Below, in pieces: positions 1 through 5,055 of a stretch of DNA of 5,055 nt. Numbering within the stretch: position 1 is the stretch's first letter; each line of letters starts with the position of its first letter. The notes beneath the pieces are model-generated. The model did not search any database and was not told the DNA's origin. It was given only the letters and a program-made list of their open reading frames with translations. The position numbers and the translations under genes are program-made. Origin of the DNA: Pseudonocardia sp. (GTDB lineage: Bacteria; Actinomycetota; Actinomycetes; Mycobacteriales; Pseudonocardiaceae); NCBI GenBank assembly GCA_030453005.1, contig JAKDLE010000287.1, forward strand, positions 1 to 5,055. The letters are read 5' to 3'.

Positions 1-346
1 GGCCGACGTGGACGGGCTGCTCGCGCGCGCCGCGCGCTGGCAGGCGGGCGGCGGGATGGTGTTCGACGGCGTCGCGCCGTGGGTGGTGCGGGCCTCGCGC
101 CTGCACCCGGCGATGCGCCGGGCCGGGACGGCGTTCCGGTCGGCGTTCGACGTCGACGCCGTGGCGCGGCGGTTCCCGCAGCTGCGGGTGCTGCAGTCCA
201 CGTCGGTGACGGTGGCGCTGGGCACCGACTCGCCCACGCCGTGGGGCCGCCTGGCCTACCGGTTGTTCGACACCCTGCGCGTCCTGCGTACTTCGATGAT
301 CGTCCACGAGCTCGCGCTGCCCGCACCGGCGGAGCGGCCCGACTGA
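1..346 (+). CDS. C-terminal part of a putative TcmP/LCM-type SAM-dependent O-methyltransferase (5' end outside window)
   Basis: The open frame enters at base 2 and stops at TGA 344-346, leaving 114 C-terminal residues. The start lies upstream of the window. The segment has a GGGMVFDGVAPW stretch (residues 16-27 of the visible part), then a basic 'SRLHPAMRRAGTAFR' run, a 'FPQLRVLQ' strand, a 'WGRLAYRLFD' helix and a terminal 'RTSMIVHELALP' strand. This order resembles, from memory, the C-terminal third of TcmP-like/leucine carboxyl methyltransferase-family O-methyltransferases, which methylate hydroxyl or carboxyl groups of polyketides. The SAM-binding motifs would lie upstream and cannot be seen, so the family call is tentative and the substrate is unknown. 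The thioesterase gene follows after 26 bases on the same strand, which suggests co-transcription and a role in the same pathway. The reading frame is secure; the function is not. Confidence 0.55.
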   Translation, partial: ADVDGLLARAARWQAGGGMVFDGVAPWVVRASRLHPAMRRAGTAFRSAFDVDAVARRFPQLRVLQSTSVTVALGTDSPTPWGRLAYRLFDTLRVLRTSMIVHELALPAPAERPD

Positions 347-372
347 CCCCCTCGACCAGATTGGCGGACCCC

Positions 373-1134
373 ATGGACCTGCTCGACACGGCCCGACCCT
401 GGCTGGTGCCGCTGGAGCCGGCAGGCCCGTCGGCCACCCCACTGCTGTGCTTCCCGCACGCGGGCGGCTCGGCCAGCTACTACTTCCCCTGGGCCGCGGC
501 ACTTGCCCCCGACGTCGCCGTGGCCCCGGTGCAGTACCCCGGACGCTACGATCGCCGGACCGAACCGATGCCGCCCGACCTGCAGTCGCTGGCGGTCGCC
601 GTCGCCGAGGCCGTCGGGCCCGTCGTCGAGCAGCGGCCCTGCGTGTTCTTCGGGCACAGCATGGGCGCCGTGCTCGCCTACGAGGTGAGCAGGCTGCTGG
701 CCGACCGCGGCCCCGGGCCCGAGCGGCTCGTCGTCTCCGGACGGCGGTCGCCCACGTGCCACGTCGAGGAGACGGTCCACCTCGCCGACGACGCGAGCGT
801 GCTGGCCGAGCTGCGGACGCTCGGCGGGCAGAGCACGGCCGTGCTCGACGACCCCGACATCCGCGCCCTGTTCCTGCCGGTCATCCGCGGCGACTACGCG
901 TTGATCGAGAACTACCTGCACCGACCGGGACCGGCGCTGACCTGCCCGCTCACGATCCTCACCGGCGACGCCGACCCGCGCGTCACCCGCGAGCAGGCGG
1001 AGGCGTGGCGGACGGTGACGACGGGGGAGAGCGAGCTGTTCGTCAGGCCGGGCGGGCACTTCTTCCTCGACGGCGACCGCCCGTTCGTGACCGATCTCCT
1101 GCGCAGCCGCGTCGCGGGCCTGCGCAGCGTTTGA
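373..1134 (+). CDS. Type II (editing) thioesterase, alpha/beta-hydrolase
   Basis: A 253-residue protein, the usual size for stand-alone type II thioesterases of PKS and NRPS clusters. These are cytoplasmic alpha/beta-hydrolases that remove aberrant or stalled acyl groups from acyl carrier proteins. Visible landmarks are 'LLCFPHAGGSASYY' (residues 24-37, the typical N-terminal strand and oxyanion region), 'VQYPGR' (53-58), the nucleophile elbow GHSMG (94-98, Ser96), 'SGRRSP' (122-127), 'LTGDADPRV' (196-204, Asp201 as the likely catalytic acid) and 'GGHFFL' (227-232, His229). Spacing of the triad matches RifR-type enzymes, so the enzyme looks intact. The ATG at 373 is chosen because family homology begins within about 20 residues of it and a weak GGCGGA (363-368) precedes it. 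The frame stays open back to 79, but that part overlaps the upstream gene in another frame and has no family similarity. It is probably co-transcribed with the preceding gene and is convergent with the flavoenzyme gene. Confidence 0.93.
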   Translation: MDLLDTARPWLVPLEPAGPSATPLLCFPHAGGSASYYFPWAAALAPDVAVAPVQYPGRYDRRTEPMPPDLQSLAVAVAEAVGPVVEQRPCVFFGHSMGAVLAYEVSRLLADRGPGPERLVVSGRRSPTCHVEETVHLADDASVLAELRTLGGQSTAVLDDPDIRALFLPVIRGDYALIENYLHRPGPALTCPLTILTGDADPRVTREQAEAWRTVTTGESELFVRPGGHFFLDGDRPFVTDLLRSRVAGLRSV

Positions 1135-1150
1135 AGTTCCTGCGCGCGGC

Positions 1151-1208
1151 CGCCCGCACTCGACGAACCGGCCCCCGCCCGATCCGGGCAGGGGCCGACG
1201 TGTGGGCG
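1151..1208. terminator. Long GC-rich hairpin between convergent genes, probable bidirectional terminator
   Basis: The core stem pairs 1169-1181 with 1185-1197: 12 Watson-Crick pairs, one C/A mismatch (1176/1190) and a 3-base loop. An outer stem pairs 1151-1159 with 1200-1208 (8 Watson-Crick pairs plus one G-U), joined by an asymmetric internal loop. The structure starts 17 bases after the thioesterase stop and ends 14 bases after the flavoenzyme stop, where a terminator serving both genes is expected. There is no T-tract on either strand, as is common for actinobacterial terminators. Termination is inferred, not shown. Confidence 0.65.
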
Positions 1209-1221
1209 GGGGTCGTGCAGC

Positions 1222-2628
1222 TCAGCGGGCGACGGTGGCCGCCAGCATGCGCCGCTCCCGCGCGGACAGGGGCGGCTCCTCGAGCGCCGGCCGCAGCTGC
1301 GCGGACCGCAGCGCCGCGATCACCCCGGGCTCCTGCAGGCTCGTGACCGGTGACGACAGCGAGGCGACCTCGGTGTAGGCCGCGCTGACCTGCGGGTCGC
1401 GCAGAGCCGCCACACCCAGGAGGTTGACGAACTCGTTGCGGCCCGCGGTGTCCTGCAGGGCCGGGTCGACGAGCTGGATGCGGCACCCCGGGTAGGCGAG
1501 GTCCTGCGAGACGGCCAGCATCCACGGGTCCGCCTGCGCGGCGGCCACGTCGGCCTGGACGCCCGCGAACATCTCGGGCGCTAGACCGTGGCGGCGCAGC
1601 CGGTTGCCGAGGGCGCGCACCGTGCGGGCTGCCGACGACATCCCGTGGCCGTAGACGGGGTTGAGTGCCGCGACCGCGTCGCCCAGGCACACCAGACCGG
1701 TGGGCCAGCTCTCGGCGCGGTCGTAGTGCAGGCGCCGGTTCTTCGTGCTGCGCGACTGGTGGACCGGGGTGATCGGCTCCGCCTCGGCGAGCAGCCTCCC
1801 GACCACCGGGTGCCGCAGGCCCGCCGCGAACTCGAGGAAGTCGTCGTCGCGCGAGGTCGGCTCGTCGCCGCGGGTGCCCGAGAGCGTCACCAGCCACTGC
1901 CCGTCCTCGATGGGCATGACGAGCCCGTTGCGGCCGGGCGTGCCGGTGCGGTGGTCCGCGTAGACCGACACCAGCGGGAACGCGGCGAGGTGCGGCGGGG
2001 GGCGGAACCGCCGCGTGGCGTAGACGAGGCCGGAGTCGACGACGTCCTCGGGGACGTGCCCGATGCCGAACTCCTGCAGGCGCGCGGCGGTCCGGCTGCC
2101 GCGCCCGCCGGCGTCGACGACGATGTCGGCCGGCAGCTCGCGGGCCTCGTCGCCGCCGACGGGGCGGATCGTCACGCCCGTGACGCGGTCGGCGTCGCCG
2201 GTGAAGCCGGTGACCTCGGTGCCGTCGACGACGGTCACACCGGGCACGGCCGCGGCCCGGCGGCGCACGACGGAGTCGAGGAGCGGTCTGCTGCCGACGA
2301 CCATGAACTGGCTCGGGTCGAACCGGTGCTGCCACCCGTAGGCGGTGAGCGAGACCAGGTCGGACTGCACACCGAGACTGCGGGCGCCTGCGGCGACCAG
2401 CTCGTCGAGCACTCCCGGGTAGAGGGACTCGATGATGCGCGCGCCCCCGGACCACAGCAGGTGCGCGTGGCGGCCCTGGGGCACGCCCTTGCGGTCGTGC
2501 GGGCCGTCCGGGAGCTCGTCCCGTTCGACCACCACCACCTCGTCGACGTGCCGGGCGAGTACCTGGGCGACCAGCGCGCCCGCCGTACCGCCACCGATGA
2601 CCACTCCGCGCGTGGGGTCGCTGCTCAT
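1222..2628 (-). CDS. FAD-dependent monooxygenase/epoxidase-family tailoring enzyme
   Basis: A 468-residue protein read from ATG 2628 (complement) to TGA 1222-1224. Visible motifs are the N-terminal FAD Rossmann fingerprint 'VVIGGGTAGALVA' (residues 9-21) ending in the acidic ribose-binding 'VVVVERD' (31-37); 'RKGVPQGRHAH' (46-56), characteristic of the MonCI-like branch of flavin monooxygenases; 'VDAGGRGSR' (171-179, the DG-type motif); and 'LGDAVAALNPVYGHGM' (315-330, FAD-binding GD motif, with His328 where Gln is common). No halogenase WxWxIP motif is seen. There is no membrane segment or signal peptide, so it should be cytoplasmic. Related enzymes epoxidise polyene chains in polyether pathways (MonCI type), hydroxylate aromatic or decalin products, or, in the PyrE3-like branch, use FAD to promote [4+2] cyclisation. 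The sequence alone does not decide between these. A GTG start at 2652 would add eight residues; ATG is preferred because the Rossmann strand begins just after it, but neither start has a clear ribosome binding site. It is transcribed divergently from the PKS gene, so the two may be regulated together. Confidence 0.9.
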   Translation of the reverse strand: MSSDPTRGVVIGGGTAGALVAQVLARHVDEVVVVERDELPDGPHDRKGVPQGRHAHLLWSGGARIIESLYPGVLDELVAAGARSLGVQSDLVSLTAYGWQHRFDPSQFMVVGSRPLLDSVVRRRAAAVPGVTVVDGTEVTGFTGDADRVTGVTIRPVGGDEARELPADIVVDAGGRGSRTAARLQEFGIGHVPEDVVDSGLVYATRRFRPPPHLAAFPLVSVYADHRTGTPGRNGLVMPIEDGQWLVTLSGTRGDEPTSRDDDFLEFAAGLRHPVVGRLLAEAEPITPVHQSRSTKNRRLHYDRAESWPTGLVCLGDAVAALNPVYGHGMSSAARTVRALGNRLRRHGLAPEMFAGVQADVAAAQADPWMLAVSQDLAYPGCRIQLVDPALQDTAGRNEFVNLLGVAALRDPQVSAAYTEVASLSSPVTSLQEPGVIAALRSAQLRPALEEPPLSARERRMLAATVAR

Positions 2629-2640
2629 GGCTCGCGAGCC
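2629..2640. repeat. Perfect 12-bp palindrome abutting the flavoenzyme start codon
   Basis: GGCTCGCGAGCC is its own reverse complement and ends at the base next to the ATG of the minus-strand flavoenzyme gene. It occupies the position where a ribosome binding site would normally lie. It could be a chance GC palindrome, a small operator, or a structure affecting translation. If the GTG at 2652 is the true start, it is simply coding sequence. Confidence 0.5.
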
Positions 2641-2651
2641 AACGCGGCCCA

Positions 2652-2702
2652 CCTAAATCGGGTCCAAAGACCGCCGCCGCCACCACCAAGCCCCGATTTA
2701 GG
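2652..2702. promoter_or_regulatory. Perfect 11-bp inverted repeat in the divergent promoter region (candidate operator)
   Basis: The left arm CCTAAATCGGG (2652-2662) and right arm CCCGATTTAGG (2692-2702) are exact reverse complements separated by 29 bases, giving 40 bp between arm centres (a little under four helical turns). The arms hold the only AT-richer stretches (TAAAT/ATTTA) in this intergenic region. They lie 23 bases upstream of the flavoenzyme ATG and 65 bases upstream of the PKS ATG. The symmetrical placement suggests a regulator binding two identical half-sites, or two mirrored outward promoter elements serving the divergent genes. I do not recognise the arm as a known regulator site. 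The repeat is directly visible; the function is inferred. Confidence 0.6.
2671..2688. repeat. Short triplet run (CCG)3(CCA)3 between the inverted-repeat arms
   Basis: Three CCG triplets are followed directly by three CCA triplets. The complementary strand therefore carries a row of GG doublets, continued by GGGG at 2691-2694. The run fills most of the spacer of the surrounding inverted repeat. It may be simple low-complexity sequence or may favour an unusual G-rich structure. Confidence 0.55.
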
Positions 2703-2754
2703 ACGCGCGCCGAGGCTCGTCCCTCGTCAGGGGAATGCCGTACGCGACTACGAC

Positions 2755-2759
2755 GGGGA
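2755..2759 (+). promoter_or_regulatory. Ribosome binding site of the PKS gene
   Basis: GGGGA ends 8 bases before ATG 2768, a suitable spacing. It decides in favour of this start over the in-frame ATG at 2735, whose only purine-rich run (AGGGGA) directly touches the start codon and so is badly placed. Confidence 0.65.
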
Positions 2760-2767
2760 TCCGCCAC

Positions 2768-5055
2768 ATGGCAAGTGAGGAACAGCTTCTCGAGCAGCTG
2801 AAGTGGGTCACCACCCAGCTGCGGACCGCTCGTGCGATCGTGACGGCGCACGAGGCGGCCGCGCGCGAGCCGATCGCCGTGGTGGGGATCGGGTGCCGCT
2901 TCCCCGGCGGCGTCGCCGGTCCTGAGGACCTGTGGGACCTGGTCGCCGACGGCCGCGACGCCACCGGCGAGGTCCCGCCCGCGCGGGGCTGGGACGCCTG
3001 GCCGTGGTTCCACCCCGACCCCGAGCACGAGGGCACCTCCTACGTGCGCCGCGGCGGCTTCCTCGACGACGTCGACGCCTTCGACAACGGCTTCTTCGGC
3101 ATCGCGCCGCGCGAGGCACTCGCCATGGACCCCCAGCAGCGGCTCCTGCTCGAGACGAGCTGGGAGGCGTTCGAGCGGGCCGGCATCGACCCCGACGACC
3201 TCGCCGGGTCCGACGTCGGCGTGTTCGCGGGCGTCGCCTACAACGGCTACGGCGCCTCCGGCGGCCCGGGCGGCGAGCACGCAGGGCACGGCCTCACCGG
3301 CGCGTCCCCTGCCGTTGCCGCGGGCAGGCTCTCCTATACGTTCGGCTTCCACGGGCCGGCCGTCACCGTCGACACGATGTGCTCGTCGTCGCTGGTGGCG
3401 CTGGACCTGGCCTGCCGGTCGCTGCGGGCAGGGGAGTGCAGTGCCGCGCTCGCAGCGGGCGCGATGGTGATCGCCGACCCGACCGAGTTCGTCGAGTTCA
3501 GCCGTCAGGGCGCCCTGTCGCCGGACGGGCGCTGCCGCCCGTTCTCGGCACAGGCCGACGGCACGGCGTGGGCCGAGGGCGTCGGGGTGCTGCTGGTGGA
3601 GCCCCTGTCACGGGCCCGCGAGCTGGGCCACCCGGTGTGGGCCGTGGTCCGCGGCTCCGCCGTGAACCAGGACGGGCGCAGCAACGGGCTGACCGCGCCC
3701 AACGCGAGCGCGCAGCGCGCCGTGATCTCCGCCGCTCTGGGCCGGGCCGCCCTGCACCCGCACGAGATCGACATGGTGGAGGCGCACGGCACCGGCACCC
3801 GGCTCGGCGACCCCATCGAGGCCAGGGCGCTGGCGGAGGTCTACGGCCATGACCGGCCGCGCGGCCCCCTGATGCTCGGGTCGGTCAAGTCCAACATCGG
3901 GCACGCCCAGGCCGCGGGCGGCATGGCAGGTGTCATCAAGACGATCATGGCGCTGCGGCACGGCCGGATGCCGGCGTCGCTGCACGCCGAGGACCCGACG
4001 GCCGAGGCGGCGTGGGGCGAGGACATCGCGCTGCTCGACTCGGAGCGGGAGTGGCCCGCAGGCCCCGCGCCGCGCCGGGCCGCGGTCTCGTCGTTCGGGG
4101 CCAGTGGCACCAACGCGCACGTCGTCCTCGAGGAGGCGCCCGCGGCCGCCCGTCCACCAGCGGCGGCGGAAGCGGCGCCCGTGCAGGTCTGGCCGCTCTC
4201 CGGCCTCGACGCCTGCGCGGTCCGCGCCCAGGCGGCGCGGCTCGCCCATGCCCTGCCGCACCTGCTCGCCGACACCTCGCCCAACCTGGTGGGCGCGGCG
4301 CTCGCCGGGCGGCACGCGTTCGCCGAGCGCGCCGTGGTCGTCGGGGCGCCCGCCGAGCTGGCGGAGGGTCTCGACGCGCTCGCGGCGGGAGAGCCCACCC
4401 CGGCCGTCGTCGCGGGCCGCGCGCTGCCGGCGCCGCGCGTCGTGTTCGTGTTCCCCGGGCAGGGCGCCCAATGGCCGGGCATGGCCGCCGAGCTGCTCGA
4501 CCACGCGCCGGCGTTCACCGCGGCGCTCGCCGAGTGCGAGGCCGCGCTGGCCCCGCACGTGCCGTGGACCGTGCGCGACGTCCTGCGCGGTGCGCCCGGC
4601 GCTCCGGACCTCGGCCGCGTCGACGTCCTCCAACCCGTGACGTGGGCGGTCAACGTGGCGCTCGCCGCGGAGTGGCGGGCGCACGGGGTCGAGCCTGCGG
4701 CGGTCGTCGGGCACTCACAGGGCGAGGTCGCCGCGGCCGTCGTGGCGGGCGCGCTCACCGTCGCCGACGGCGCCCGCGTCATCGCGCAGCGGTCGCGGCT
4801 CGTCGGGGCCCGGCTGGCCGGGGCGGGCGCCATGGCGTCGCTGCGGATGGCCGCACCCGAGCGCGACGCGCTGCTCGCCGGCGAGCCCGAGGTCGAGCTC
4901 GCCGGCCACACCGGCCCCACCTCGGTCGTCGTGTCCGGTACCCCGGACGGTGTCGCCCGGCTCGCCGCCGCCGCACCCGACCACGTCCGCACCATCGATG
5001 TCGACTACGCCTCCCACACCCGCCACGTCGACGTGCTGCGCGCCGAGCTGGCGGC
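2768..5055 (+). CDS. Modular type I polyketide synthase, N-terminal docking region-KS-AT (3' end outside window)
   Basis: The frame is open from ATG 2768 to the window end (762 codons visible). Residues 1-33 form a charged helix ('EEQLLEQLKWVTTQLRTAR') typical of the N-terminal docking coiled coil of cis-AT PKS subunits, so this protein should receive its chain from another PKS protein. The ketosynthase spans about 34-455: start 'EPIAVVGIGCRFPGG', active site 'DTMCSSSL' with Cys205, 'EAHGTGT' with His340, 'KSNIGHAQAAGG' with His379, and closing 'SSFGASGTNAHVVLEEAP'. It is therefore a condensing KS, not a decarboxylating KSQ. A KS-AT linker follows (about 456-555). The acyltransferase starts near 557 ('RVVFVFPGQGAQWPGM'), with 'RVDVLQP' (617-623), GHSQGE (648-653, Ser650), Arg675 exactly 25 residues later (the carboxylate-binding Arg expected of extender ATs), and YASH (747-750, His750). 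The RVDV-Q/GHSQG/YASH combination indicates methylmalonyl-CoA. The visible part ends within the AT, so reductive domains, ACP and further modules cannot be judged. No frameshift is seen. Confidence 0.96.
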   Translation, partial: MASEEQLLEQLKWVTTQLRTARAIVTAHEAAAREPIAVVGIGCRFPGGVAGPEDLWDLVADGRDATGEVPPARGWDAWPWFHPDPEHEGTSYVRRGGFLDDVDAFDNGFFGIAPREALAMDPQQRLLLETSWEAFERAGIDPDDLAGSDVGVFAGVAYNGYGASGGPGGEHAGHGLTGASPAVAAGRLSYTFGFHGPAVTVDTMCSSSLVALDLACRSLRAGECSAALAAGAMVIADPTEFVEFSRQGALSPDGRCRPFSAQADGTAWAEGVGVLLVEPLSRARELGHPVWAVVRGSAVNQDGRSNGLTAPNASAQRAVISAALGRAALHPHEIDMVEAHGTGTRLGDPIEARALAEVYGHDRPRGPLMLGSVKSNIGHAQAAGGMAGVIKTIMALRHGRMPASLHAEDPTAEAAWGEDIALLDSEREWPAGPAPRRAAVSSFGASGTNAHVVLEEAPAAARPPAAAEAAPVQVWPLSGLDACAVRAQAARLAHALPHLLADTSPNLVGAALAGRHAFAERAVVVGAPAELAEGLDALAAGEPTPAVVAGRALPAPRVVFVFPGQGAQWPGMAAELLDHAPAFTAALAECEAALAPHVPWTVRDVLRGAPGAPDLGRVDVLQPVTWAVNVALAAEWRAHGVEPAAVVGHSQGEVAAAVVAGALTVADGARVIAQRSRLVGARLAGAGAMASLRMAAPERDALLAGEPEVELAGHTGPTSVVVSGTPDGVARLAAAAPDHVRTIDVDYASHTRHVDVLRAELA

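Noticed and set aside
79..372. Upstream extension of the thioesterase reading frame
   Set aside because: The extension overlaps the upstream gene, is Arg/Gly/Ala-rich and lies outside the thioesterase fold; ATG 373 gives a protein of normal family length.
2661..2672. Small GGTC-CAAA-GACC hairpin within the divergent promoter region
   Set aside because: A stem of only four pairs is too short to support as a feature by itself.
2735..2767. In-frame ATG at 2735 as an earlier PKS start
   Set aside because: Its purine run touches the start codon, whereas ATG 2768 has GGGGA at 8-base spacing and begins directly with a typical docking helix.
1588..2778. Plus-strand open frame of 396 codons opposite the flavoenzyme
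   Set aside because: It is antisense to conserved FAD-binding motifs, crosses the divergent promoter region and has no protein-like features.
1043..3352. Long open frame on the minus strand (769 codons)
   Set aside because: It overlaps three well-supported genes in other frames, its translation is low-complexity Arg/Ala/Gly/Pro, and it has no family motif. Such frames are usual shadows in high-GC DNA.
3371..3394. Loading-module KSQ domain
   Set aside because: The active-site residue is Cys205, not Gln, and both catalytic histidines are present.
3608..4714. Minus-strand open frames antisense to the PKS (3608-4714 and 3841-4995)
   Set aside because: They lie fully opposite conserved KS and AT motifs and show no recognisable domains, so they are GC-driven shadows.
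1..5055. CRISPR arrays, tRNA/rRNA genes, insertion sequences or attachment sites
   Set aside because: I saw no repeat-spacer pattern, tRNA-like cloverleaf, transposase motif or terminal inverted repeats with target duplication.

Overview
The window is very GC-rich, with strong G/C bias at third codon positions, and it carries modular type I polyketide synthase genes. This points to an actinobacterium (Streptomyces, Pseudonocardia, Amycolatopsis or a relative). It is a slice of a polyketide biosynthetic gene cluster. The genus and the product cannot be fixed from these bases alone.

Layout. (1) Positions 1-346 (+) hold the C-terminal 114 residues of a protein that starts outside the window; it resembles the end of TcmP/leucine carboxyl methyltransferase-like O-methyltransferases. 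(2) Positions 373-1134 (+), 26 bases downstream and probably in the same operon, encode a complete type II (editing) thioesterase with an intact Ser-Asp-His triad. (3) Positions 1135-1221 separate two convergent genes and form a long GC hairpin, probably a shared terminator. (4) Positions 1222-2628 (-) encode a complete FAD-dependent monooxygenase/epoxidase-type enzyme. (5) Positions 2629-2767 are a divergent promoter region containing a perfect 11-bp inverted repeat that is conspicuously AT-richer than its surroundings. (6) Positions 2768-5055 (+) begin a modular PKS polypeptide: N-terminal docking helix, a ketosynthase with a Cys active site, and an acyltransferase with methylmalonyl-type motifs. 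It is cut by the window end within the AT.

How the parts fit. The PKS subunit accepts a chain from an upstream PKS protein through its docking region and adds a (predicted) methylmalonyl-derived unit. The type II thioesterase clears stalled or wrongly loaded acyl groups from carrier proteins. The flavoenzyme and the putative methyltransferase are likely tailoring enzymes. The flavoenzyme belongs to a broad family that includes polyether epoxidases (MonCI-like) and flavin-dependent cyclases of spirotetronate/spirotetramate pathways (PyrE3-like), so its reaction is the most open chemical question here. The inverted repeat between the divergent flavoenzyme and PKS genes is the most notable unexplained non-coding signal. 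I do not see evidence of an entirely new kind of biological system.
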